The translations under genes were made by a program, and so were the position numbers. This document shows positions 45,211 through 55,400 of a DNA stretch of 64,000 nt, piece by piece. Under the pieces are notes generated by a model. That model saw only the letters and a list, made by a program, of their open reading frames with translations. It did no database searches and was not told the DNA's origin. Numbering within the stretch: the first letter of the stretch is position 1; each line of letters starts with the position of its first letter. Origin of the DNA: Trebouxia sp. TZW2008 (Eukaryota > Chlorophyta > Trebouxiophyceae > Trebouxiales > Trebouxiaceae); contig BDIU01000080.1 in NCBI GenBank assembly GCA_002118135.1, forward strand, positions 217,556 through 281,555, given 5' to 3'.

Positions 45211-45758
45211 ATGGCGGATGCTGATGCCCCCAAGAAGAGGACCTTCCGCAAGTTCACCTTCAGAGGGGTGGACTTGGACCAGCTGTTGGATATGAGCACA
45301 GATGAGCTAGTCGAGCTCTTTCACGCTCGTGCCAGGAGAAAGTTTCACCGTGGTCTCAAGAGGAAGCCTCTTGCACTGATCAAGAAGCTTCGAGCAGCAA
45401 AGAAGTCAGCAGACGCGGGAGAGAAGCCAGAACCTGTCCGAACACATCTGAGAAACATGATTATTGTGCCAGAAATGATCGGCAGCATTGTCGGCGTGTA
45501 CAACGGCAAGACTTTCAACCAGGTACGGAGTTGTAAGACTTTGCCAGGGTGTGAGCCACACTGTCAGTTGAACAAAACGTACAGTTTGTTTTGCTCAACA
45601 TGTTGACTGAGTTGTGTGTGTATTTTTCACAGGTTGAAATCAAGCCTGACATGGTGGGACACTACCTAGCAGAGTTCTCCATCTCATACAAGCCTGTCAA
45701 GCATGGAAAGCCCGGCATTGGTGCCACACATTCATCTAGATTTATTCCATTGAAGTAG
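45211..45758 (+). CDS. RPS15: 40S ribosomal protein S15 (uS19)
   Basis: Two exons (45211-45522 and 45633-45758) join in phase 0 to 145 aa, the standard eukaryotic length. The start follows a CAACATGGCG context. Conserved features are the basic [19 protein letters not shown] start, [40 protein letters not shown] and the C-terminal FIPLK. The protein is part of the head of the small ribosomal subunit near the decoding site. The intron splits ...GKTFNQ and [12 protein letters not shown]. The sequence is intact, and it is one of the few genes here without duplicated exon edges. Confidence 0.97.
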
Positions 45759-46105
45759 ATGTTTGCCCTTGTAAGCAATCCACCTCGCAAGCCTTGTTTC
45801 CATGTGCCTTTGCATATCTTTCATTGCACTGGTGGAGCACAAGCACAAGCTGCATACCGCACTGGGCCGTGCACATCTGCCCTGCTACCAGGGGTAAGTG
45901 TGGGTGCACATTTTGGGCAAGAGTGGGTATCCTTGCAGGTGTTGTATTTCAGTTGACATCAGCTCAGCTGCAGCATTCAACTTCAGGATCAGGACATTTG
46001 CAGCATGCATATGAACTGCAGACTTACAGCTGAGAGTTGATTTGTGGTTACATGACATTTGAGCTCAGATAGGCTGTTGGGCAGAGCTGCTGGCTTGTGG
46101 GTCTC

Positions 46106-46110
46106 TGTAA
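46106..46110 (+). terminator. TGTAA polyadenylation signal for RPS15
   Basis: TGTAA followed by ATAAAG lies about 350 nt after the RPS15 stop. TGTAA is the usual green-algal signal; the distance makes a long 3' UTR likely. Confidence 0.5.
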
Positions 46111-46913
46111 ATAAAGCCCCTCTTGTCAGCTGACCAACAATACTACGTTGTTGTCAGCATACAAACATGCCATGCTGCTCATGCATGCACCTTTCCTTAT
46201 GGTCCTGCTTTAGTCCAATCATCAATCTTGAACAGTTCAGAGGCTGTGGATTGCTCACCAGAGGCAGCAAGTTTAGGCAATCAACAGGTGATTTGATGCT
46301 GCCAATGTCACAGCAGGTGTTAGCCTGCAACGTGCAACGCTGGTGCCCTGATGCACTATCACTACCTGAACTACAGTGCATGCACATGCACATTGCCTTA
46401 TCAGAGTATGGCCAACGTGAGCAGGGAAGCATAATTCGCAAGTTCTGCTGGTTCTGATGGCTGTTCACCTCTCACCAACTGCTGCAAAAGCAAGCAAGGT
46501 CTTGCCGTATGCCCATGCTGCTGATCATGTGATCAGAATGTGTGATCAGAGTGTGCGAGTACACGTTGCATCGTCCGATGCACAAGATGTGGAATGGCAA
46601 GTTTACAAAGCAAGTCAGTCAAGCCGCCTGTAGCAGCAGGACAGCCAATCTCTACAAATCTAGGGAATAGCAAGCACCTTTGTCATGAACAAACATGCTG
46701 AAACGAGAACCTATCATACAGAAGCAAATACTGTGGAGCGCTGGGAAGTCACAACGTGATGATTGTGTCAGCAACAGCTGTCACTGAACTGCAAACAGCA
46801 GTGCAACTGATCCTGGCAGACGCAAAGTATCTATGGAGCAGCAAAGTCTCTGCTTGCTGCAGCTCTTGTGTGCTACAAACTGAACAATGATTGTTCTTCT
46901 CGCAGCAACACAT
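46111..46913. other. Intergenic region between convergent RPS15 and DNAJA genes
   Basis: No coding exon was recognised. The DNA is rich in GCATG/TGCA words, as elsewhere in the window. A TTACA (TGTAA on the minus strand) near 46600 could serve the DNAJA transcript. Confidence 0.4.
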
Positions 46914-49900
46914 CTACTGCTGAGCACATTGCACCCTTTGACCTCCTCTGCCTCCTCCCTCTTCTTCGCTATCACTATCATACGCCTCACTGGATGTGTT
47001 GCGTGTGTACTGTTTCCTCTGCTTCAGCTCGTCTTCCATGTCAGTGATTGGCCTCATGTTCACCTGCAGTCAAGTCATACTTGCATACTTGATGTATTCA
47101 ATGAGCTCGATTGCTCATTACTTACATAGCAAGTATTCAGCTTGCAATGCTGTTGCATAAGCTACAGAGGCTCAAACGCCCGTTGCCAACACAGCCAAGA
47201 GTCAGCTTGCAATGCTGTTGCACAAGTTGCAGCAGCATTGCAGGGTCAAGGCCATTCATACCAAATTATCGTAGTGCTATTCTGCAGCCTGGCTACCACA
47301 TGTAGACTGCTGCTGAACTACATGCACAGGGAGCAAAGCCTTGTGCTATCATGACACGCTCTCTCTTACCTGTGCCTTCCAAGCAAATGTGTGGTATCCA
47401 ATTGACTTGATGCGAAGATTGCATAGCACACACCCACTGGAAAGTACAAGAGATCAGCTGGGCTTGGTATGTAGCAGGCGGTCAGCAGCCAGCAACAGCC
47501 AACACAAGAACTACATTTTGCACACCGTCATTTACAGCATGTGTATCTGCACCTATGCCAAAGTGTTTTGTACCAATGTGCATGAAGCAAATGCAGCCTG
47601 CTACAGGACAAACCTGCTCAGTATTGTCCTCAAATACCAGGCAGATGCACATGTATAGCAGCATAAGGAACACACAGCATGACGGGCACAAATTTGTTGA
47701 ATCGTGTCAAAAGGAGAAAATGCACACAAAAAACAGCAAGCAGCAAATGCAGCTTGGCAGATACCATCTGGGTTTACACTGTCATTTGACGTGGGGCGCA
47801 CGGACAAATGCACGAGGCAAAGGCCATCTCAAGCTATGGCAAGAACCTGTTCAAGGCTGTCAGCTGTCATGTGGGGCATAAAATAACATCACACCCTAAG
47901 GCAGACAGCACCAATTTGCTCGCAGCTGTCTCCGAGTATGAGCTATGTGTGCACAGACAGCAAGCCGCAACGAGCCAAATGCAGCTCAGCAAAAGCTCTT
48001 ATTGAAAGACACTCACCTGCTCAGGGCTGTCTTCTGACATGGGGGCTTGAGGCTGGGGGGGAGGGGTTAGCACTTGCTTCAGCTGCTGGACCTCAGCAGT
48101 GCTGAGAGACTCAGGGAACTTCACAGAGAATCTGATATACAGGTTGCCCTGCTCATAGGGCCGGCCATGCACAGGCATGCCCTCTTCATTAATGCATTTC
48201 CAGCTGTCTGGCTTGATGACCTCGCCGGGCAATGTGGTCACTTCCAAAACTCGTCCATCCAGATGCTGGACGTAGAAAAATGTCCCGCAGAGCGCTTCTG
48301 CTAAGCTGATGTCCTGCAACATCAGACAATGCAATGAAGCCACTGCTAAGCTGATGTACCGCAGCATAATGCTAAACAAATAAAACATAGCCGAGGCTGC
48401 GAAAGAATGTCCTGCCTAGGCTGATGACCTGTGGCAGTATATCCCGCATCGAGCCTATCGCAAACGCTGCATACACAAATTGTTAGAGAGCTCAAGCAAA
48501 ACCTGTGGAAAGCTGAAGTAAAACCTGTGCAAATGAAGCCTCAAGCACTTCTGCTAGGCTAACGTTCTGCTAGGCTGATGTCCCTTTAAATGAACAACAT
48601 CACGTGGTCTATGCAGAGGCCGGGCATAGAAGCATGTGCTGCAAAGCATCTTTACTACATCACTCAAGTCTTTGCGTAACAGAGCTTTCAAGAGCAATGG
48701 ACGAGGGACATGAGCAGGTGTGGGGATTGCTGACCTTCTCAATGACCAGGTCTGCTTGAATTCGCTTGAATGTCTTGTGGGGTTTCTGCTCCAACACAAA
48801 GATGACATCTCCAGGTTGGATGCCGGGCTCACTGTACCCAGCTTCACCACGCAAGACCACCTTGGCATTGTGCTTGTGGCCCTTCTCTATGTGCACCTCA
48901 AAGATCTTCTTCTCTGGCAATAGACCCTGACAACACAGCATCAGTCAACACATCTGCTCAAGGTGCCCCCTGACACTAAAGGACGCGCTGCAGAGCAGAC
49001 TTGTGCTGAGCTCAAATCAGGAGTGAGCAGCACTGAGCAATAAAGATATCCTCAAAGCGGAACAATGAAGGCAGGCCAGGAAACATGGGTGGCTGCGCAC
49101 TTCACGGTATCCCCTGTGCACTGGCAGATTTTGCAAAAAACAACCAAAGGAACTGACTTGGAGTGCACAACACTCAAATCCCTGTTCCCTCTACCCTTTT
49201 TTTCGATTTGGAATTGCTGCTCATCGAGGCGCAAAAGGGACACAAAAGCTGTGCGTCACATCTGTTGAGCATCATTTGTAGAACATGAACCCAGTTCAGC
49301 ATCTTTCTGAGCAAACGGAGTCAGCTCAGCATGCATTCAGCAGCCAAGCACATCAACGCCCATGTCATGCAACACTGCATGTAAATCAAACTGACATAGC
49401 CGTTTATATAAACTTGCACTGCAGGAGGTTCCAAAACAGTAGCTGACCTTGCTATGGCAGCCATTGCACATGTCGTAGCTTGGCACTGAGTAGCCGCTCT
49501 GGTTGCAGTTGGAGCAGGGCTGCTGAATCTGCTGCATCATGCCTGGACCCAGGGGCCTCATCATGACCTGCACTCCTGACCCATGGCACACCTGCACCCA
49601 AATCAAACAGCTCAATCGATTCTATAGTGACAAGAGCGACAAACAATAACAGCTGCCATTTGCCCTGCCCTGAAGAATGCTGTTGTTGAAAAGCTTGCTG
49701 ACATTTTCCTGAGCAGACAAAAGCATGACGATGACCTGCTCATTGAAAGTGCATAGTACATCATGACCGGCAAGACCTATGGGAGCAAAACTTGGGCTAT
49801 GCTGACGTATCATTCTGCATATTGGTCATGACAAAACCAAAAGCTGTCACACACCAAGCAATGCAGACAGAACTGAGCTGGGTCAACATATGCAAATTAA

Positions 49901-51082
49901 ATGCTGCTGCTGAATTGGAGTCACGAGTCTGCAGCAGGCTCAAGGAGTCACAGCAAGGGAAGCATATGTGTATACATTTCAAGCAGGATTTGGCACTCAC
50001 ATCACACTGGTAGCGCTTGCCAGACTTGGTGCCACTGCCGCCACAGGTGTCACATTTGATGTTGCGTGATAGTGACAGCTTCCTGACGCCTCCACTGTAC
50101 ATCTCCTCCAAGCTGACCTTCAACCTGTGGACAACATTCTCACCACGCCTTTCCCTTGGCTGTGACCGCCTGCCACCACCGCTGAGAATGTCAAAGATGT
50201 CTCCCATGCCACCGCCACCACCGCCGCTGCCCATGCCCTCCTTGATTGCATCCTCGCCATACTGTATCATGATTCTTATTCAGGGTCATTAATGATTGCT
50301 TTGAGACTGGTCAAATGAATCAGAACCCTGGTTTGCAGACAGCACAACGAATGTGACTTGTGGCATGCACTGCCTGCTATGCCAACAATGACACACTGTG
50401 CTTGTTGAGCTACAAGTAGAGGTAGACAAGGTCTCCATGAGCTAAGGACTCCCAGCTATAAGCTGCGCTGACGATATTCCTAATGGTGCAACGTCCAGCC
50501 TCTTTCATGGTGCTTGGAGTAATTTGGACAGTCTACACAGCAATTTGCACCAACCTGGTCGTAAATCTTTCGCTTCTCTGCATCTTTCAAAACCTCATAT
50601 GCCTGGTTAATTTCCTTGAATTTGTCAGAGGTGGCACCTGTACATTGATGATGCACATGTAAGCTAGAGGCAGGGGCTGCTGAGTGTGCGACTTTGCACA
50701 GTCAGCAACTGTTAAGTGTCCACAGCATCATCTGTCAGTGCACAGGACTTTGTGCAAGAAAGCTTTATGACTAAGGCAGATCACGGTTAAGCTGAACATC
50801 AAAACCAAGGTTGGGATATGTTGCAGCAGGCCGACGCATGCAAACAAAGCACAAGAGCTCTTGCCAGTCCTCCAAAGACGGACCTTGGTTCTTGTCTGGA
50901 TGATGTTTGAGCGCGAGCTTTCTATGCGCCTTTTTGATCTCTGCGTCAGATGCGTTCTTGTTGACACCCAGAATGTCATAGTATTTGGTGTCATTCGACT
51001 TGGCTGGTCTGCCAGGCATGCCGCCCATGTCGCCGAAGCCTCCTGGGAATCCGCCACCACCGAAAAAGCCCCCACCGAACAT
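46914..51082 (-). CDS. Type I (DNAJA) HSP40 co-chaperone with C-terminal CaaX box
   Basis: Seven exons keep frame: 51082-50884, 50637-50555, 50261-50001, 49591-49448, 48926-48735, 48313-48017 and 47063-46914, giving 441 aa. A Gly/Phe-rich stretch of about 25 residues precedes the J domain, which contains the HPD motif (KHHPDKNQG) that stimulates Hsp70 ATPase. A Gly-rich linker follows. The zinc-binding region has four CxxCxGxG-type repeats: [24 protein letters not shown] and CNGCHSKG. The substrate-binding beta domains contain [20 protein letters not shown] and [16 protein letters not shown]. The protein ends VQCAQQ, a farnesylation (CaaX) signal as in plant DNAJ2/3, so membrane association is expected. 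The acceptor region of exon 6 is duplicated upstream. Confidence 0.95.
47140..47235 (-). repeat. Short tandem duplication in the last DNAJA intron
   Basis: cagcttgcaatgctgttgca followed by (t/c)aag(c/t)t(a/g)cag is repeated about 71 bp apart (near 47138 and 47209). It is located next to the acceptor of the last exon (47063) but does not match exon sequence. Confidence 0.6.
48345..48590 (-). repeat. Decayed copies of the DNAJA exon 6 acceptor region
   Basis: The bases around the live junction (gctaagctgatgtcctgcaac on the plus strand, 48299-48320) recur near 48347-48365, 48415-48435 and 48547-48585 with substitutions (gctaagctgatgtaccgcag, ctaggctgatgacctgtg, gctaggctgatgtcc). Each copies the first ~15 bases of the exon plus its acceptor. 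Confidence 0.7.
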
Positions 51083-51555
51083 GGCTGCAAGCTTTTGCCC
51101 TAGTCTGCCGCCGGACTAAAACGTTTGTTTGCCGGTCAAATGCGATGCGCTTGCGGATTTACTCCAGCACTCAAATCGCAAGAACCTAACGCAGGCTGTG
51201 CTTGCGTGCGTTCGATCGAAATTGGCTGCGCGAGAGTGAAGGGCGAATGTCTGCAAAGTACTGGAAATTGGACCGACTAGAACTTTCTCCGTGCGAGGCA
51301 AACGGGATCATTCGTCATGATTTGGATCATCTTGCCAGATCCAAGATGATCGCTTCTTGCAATGCTCGCTGCAATTCGGAGAGCAATCGACCGTGGTCGA
51401 TGCGCAAAACCTGCGCAATCTATCCCAGGTTTCCCGCAGAAGCTGCGCAAGTCGTTCTGGTGTGAAAGCTGTTCAAAGCTTCGGCCAATACGTCCAATAT
51501 ATAGCCTGAGCCCTAAAGCTTGTACGACCGCGGGTCGACCCGCCTGGCTTTGACA
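51083..51555. promoter_or_regulatory. Divergent promoter between DNAJA and the PPC-domain gene
   Basis: The 473 bp between the two start codons are more CG-rich in short words (tcg, cga) than the surroundings. A TATA-like CCAATATATAGCC lies at about 51493-51505, about 50-60 bp before the PPC-domain ATG, and could be its core promoter. Confidence 0.55.
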
Positions 51556-51963
51556 ATGAGAACCTATGCTCTGCGACTCAAGCCTCACCAAGATCTCATG
51601 GAAGGCATCATCGCTGCTGGCAAGGAGCATCACATTCGAGCTGGAGTTATATTGACTTGTGTTGGTAGCCTTGAGCAAGTGACGCTTCGATACGCCAACA
51701 CTGGCAAAGCTACGCAAATGAACGGGCATTTCGAAATCGTCTCCCTTGTTGGCACATTTGCCGAGCACAGCGGACAACATATTCATCTGTCAGTATCCGA
51801 TGGGCAGGGCATCACCACTGGTGGTCACATGCTGGCTGGCAACAAAGTCTACACAACTGCAGAATTGGTTTTAGGAGAGCTGGAAGACGTCGAATTCACA
51901 CGCGAGCTTGATGAGACGTATGGGTACGAGGAGCTTGCTGTGCACCAGAAATCCGCCAACTGA
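51556..51963 (+). CDS. Small PPC/DUF296-domain protein
   Basis: A single uninterrupted frame of 135 aa begins MRTYALRLKPHQDL and contains HHIRAGVILTCVGSLEQVTLR, HFEIVSLVGTFAE and HIHLSVSDGQGITTGGHML, which are the core strands of the PPC (DUF296) fold. In plants this fold usually follows AT-hooks in nuclear AHL proteins. Here, as in many bacteria and algae, it stands alone and has the length of the bacterial form. Its biochemical role is unknown; the fold forms trimers. The ATG at 51556 was chosen because homologues start with this same segment and only a non-ATG start lies upstream. It is the only intronless gene in the window. Confidence 0.88.
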   Translation: MRTYALRLKPHQDLMEGIIAAGKEHHIRAGVILTCVGSLEQVTLRYANTGKATQMNGHFEIVSLVGTFAEHSGQHIHLSVSDGQGITTGGHMLAGNKVYTTAELVLGELEDVEFTRELDETYGYEELAVHQKSAN

Positions 51964-52439
51964 ATTTCTAGTGGAGACGTCTGGTGCAGATAGCATGGCT
52001 TAAACTGCTGCATTAAAGCTGAAACTGTTGCAAGCCTTTTACATGTGTAGCTTGTGCCTTCAAGACTAGACACAGCTTGGCATTCGGGCATACAGATTGT
52101 GGAACTAAAGACCCAGAAACCAAAACATAGTTGTTAGATCAGTGTCTACATGTTGCCTACTTAGTGAGCAAATGCCGGGCCACCTAAGGCGCAACATCAT
52201 GCAGGTGCATAACCACTGTCAATGAGTTGTTCTGTGTGTTGTCAAGCCATACAGACGCCTGTCACTCTGTTGTGTACCTTTCAGCAAGCTTAGCAGTGCA
52301 CACACATGAGTGGAACCTGGTGAAAGCTGTCATGCTCAAATTGCATACACTGCTATGCTTGGGATGGCCAGTTGCCGAAAATCAGCTGCTGTTGCGCTCA
52401 TGGCAGATCTGGAGCTCTCTGAACAAAGCTTTTCAAGTG
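51964..52439. other. Intergenic region between convergent genes
   Basis: No coding exon is seen. A minus-strand TGTAA (TTACA on the plus strand at about 52037) may belong to the WD40-type gene. Confidence 0.4.
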
Positions 52440-55400
52440 TCATTGCTGTGGAGGAGTCTTGGGGTCAGGCACAAACTGGCAAAAGTGCACTTTCTGAGAA
52501 CCACCACCCACATACAAGTAGGGGTAGATGCCAGCCCATGCCCCACTTGCAAATGAACAGTCATCTCCAGGCACATCTTGCACATGCTGTAGATCTGCAC
52601 CAGCCAACCACGACTGTCAGTACTATTTCCTGTGCAACATCACGCAGCATATGCATCAGCTCTGTCCTTCATTGTACTGCAGGTGCTGTTGTGCCCAAGA
52701 GGCACCAGAGTCTCAGATCTGCACCAGCCAAGTTACGCCTGAAGTGCATACCACCTCATAAGAAGGGTCTCAATGGAACGTGATAGCTGCTTTGTAACAT
52801 GATGCAAGGAGAAAACCACATTTGTCATTGACAGCATACGAGACATCTGATCAGGGACAGCACAATCACACGGAGAGTGTGGATTTCAGCAGCCACAGGC
52901 AGCACATGTTTGTGGGCAATGTTATAGCAATGTACACAAGATGCAAATATTCAAATGCATTATCAGAGTGTCGGCAGACCACTTGATCAGCACTTCAGTC
53001 AACATTCCTGCTAAGAACATATCAATGCTTGACAGCAGCTTACTTGGTTTCTGATCTGCTGGGCCAGACAGGTCAGCAATCCAGCAGCCATGTGCAGTGA
53101 TGATGGCAGCCTGTGAGCCGTACTCTTTGCTGGGCCAAGACAGCACTTTGAGCACTGCGTAGTTGTCTACCACAAAGGTTCTCTCAATGGGCAGCACCTC
53201 ATTCTGACCAACAGCTGCCATTTGTCTGCAGCAGCAGCAGCTTTCAAACAGTCAAGCTGCCGGTCATGGCACAATGCGATTTGTTTGCAGCAGCAACAGC
53301 TTTGAATCAGTCAAATTGCCGGTCATGGCACCCAATATCTGCAATGCAATGTGCTGAGCCTGTGCCAGTGCTCAGGCATCAGTATCTTTACTGATTGTAT
53401 CCATCATGCGTTCAAGCTCAAAGTCCCACAAAAGAGAAAAGAACAATGTCATTGTTGAATGGCAACTCCACAACAATGAAAGTGCTTGCTGTGACAATAA
53501 GGCACAGGCTTAAGGCACCATCATATGAGACCACAGAAGACCTAAACATGGATGAATGCAAACATTTCTGCAAGCCAAGGCAATTGTGCAGATAAAACAT
53601 CAAACCACATTGGAACCTAAAGGCTGCCCTGTGTATGTGTTGCTGACAAGGGGGGCAATGACTACAAACAGCCGTGTTGCTGCTCCTCGATGCAATCACT
53701 GACCTCACGATTGACTGCAGCAAGGCAGGAATGCACAGACATGATGGGAGCGCAAGTACTGCATATATGTCAGTGCTGACAAACAAGCAGAAGCAGTATG
53801 CGATAGGAAAGCAGCTTACGACATGTTCCACTGCACCACCCTCTTGCCAGAAGTACCACACAGGAAGGTGTTGTGCAGGTCATACTCAAGGCATAGGGGG
53901 ATGCCAGCATCAGAAGGCATGTCAAAGATTTTGACTGGCTCTGGCCTATTCAGTGCCCACAAGGCTACCTGGCCATGGCGAGTGCCTGCTAGCACCACCT
54001 GCTTGGACTGACCATACGCACACAGGCACATGATCTGCCCAGCTTTGCTCTGCATACAACACAGACATTTTGCTTATGCCACTAGTCAAAGCGAGTGCCA
54101 GCTAGCATCACCTGCTTGGACTGACCATACGCACACAGGCATGGGATCTGACCGGCTTGACTCTGCATCAAACACAGACAACTTGCACAGACCACTGGCC
54201 AAGGCAAGTGCCTGCCAGCACCACCTGTCCAGACTGACCATACGCACACAGGCACACAATGACCAGCTTGACTCTGCGGCATTTTGCAGATGTCACACGC
54301 ACATTGACTGGCTTGAGGTGATTGATGGCATGGAGCAAAGGGACAGCACAGACCAGCAAGACAAGCAGAAGAGACTCAAAACGCCTTCACATGCACTGAG
54401 TAGCGCCTTTCTGTCAGTCAGTGTTACAGCATGCTTTGGGGCGGGAAGCTCAGCAGCTGTTGAACCATATCATTTGGACCAGTGTGCAGCCAATAGGTTA
54501 TTAGTGGCATTGCACAGGGCAAAATGAATCTTTGCCTTTGGGCGCCTGGCAGCACTAAACAGTGCAAAAGGGAGCTTCACCCTAGAGAAGAGTTTTCCAT
54601 CAGACTGTTCACAAATTTTGCATGCTGAAGGCTTACGCTGGCTGCAGGGACAGCAGGAGACATGGCAACAGGAAAAAACTCAGAAGCGCAATCAGGCTGA
54701 TACATGAAGCGTTCTTGGTGCAATGCCACTGGTGAAAGCACAGGACTCTGAGACAGCTCAGGAACATACCACCAAGGTGACAATAGGTTGCGCTTCACCA
54801 GGCTGTGTGTTCAGCATGTTGCCATCATACACACAAATGACGTCTTTGGCTGCACCATCCTTCAGTTGCTCACCTGCGCGAATGCAGCAGATACAGTTCC
54901 ATCTTTGGATGGTAAAGCCTGTCAACTTGCTGAGTGACCAGAAGTGGATAAAGAGTTCTTCTGCAACAGTACTGGCAAGACGGGCAGCATTGCCTTGCAA
55001 GCCTGCAACTTAGGCTGCACTATGACCGCAATGATGATAAGGTAGGTTGCACACTTGATGAAGGATACTAGGTGTGTATGGCACAAATGCAACCAAATTG
55101 CATGCAGACAAACCCAGTGCGACAGCTGGCAGATGCTGCTGCATGAAAGCATATCGTTTGGGTGCACACCCCACAATGTAGGAAGGTTGCACATGCATGC
55201 TGCTTGCAGTGGTGACAGGCTTCTCAAGCCATTGTCATTTGAAATCAGATTGCAGCACTGGCAAGCCATGGCAGAGCACAGACTGCAGCCACAAAAGCGC
55301 CACCACTTGAGAGTGAACTCAAGTGATGCAGCAGTGCCATACAACCCACCCACTGCAAAGGTTTCTTGTCCAGGCAAGATGGCCAGGCAGGACATGAGTC

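Noticed and set aside
46154..46468. Open frames on both strands between RPS15 and DNAJA
   Set aside because: They have no protein-like pattern and no splice partners; the region is the 3' flank of two convergent genes.
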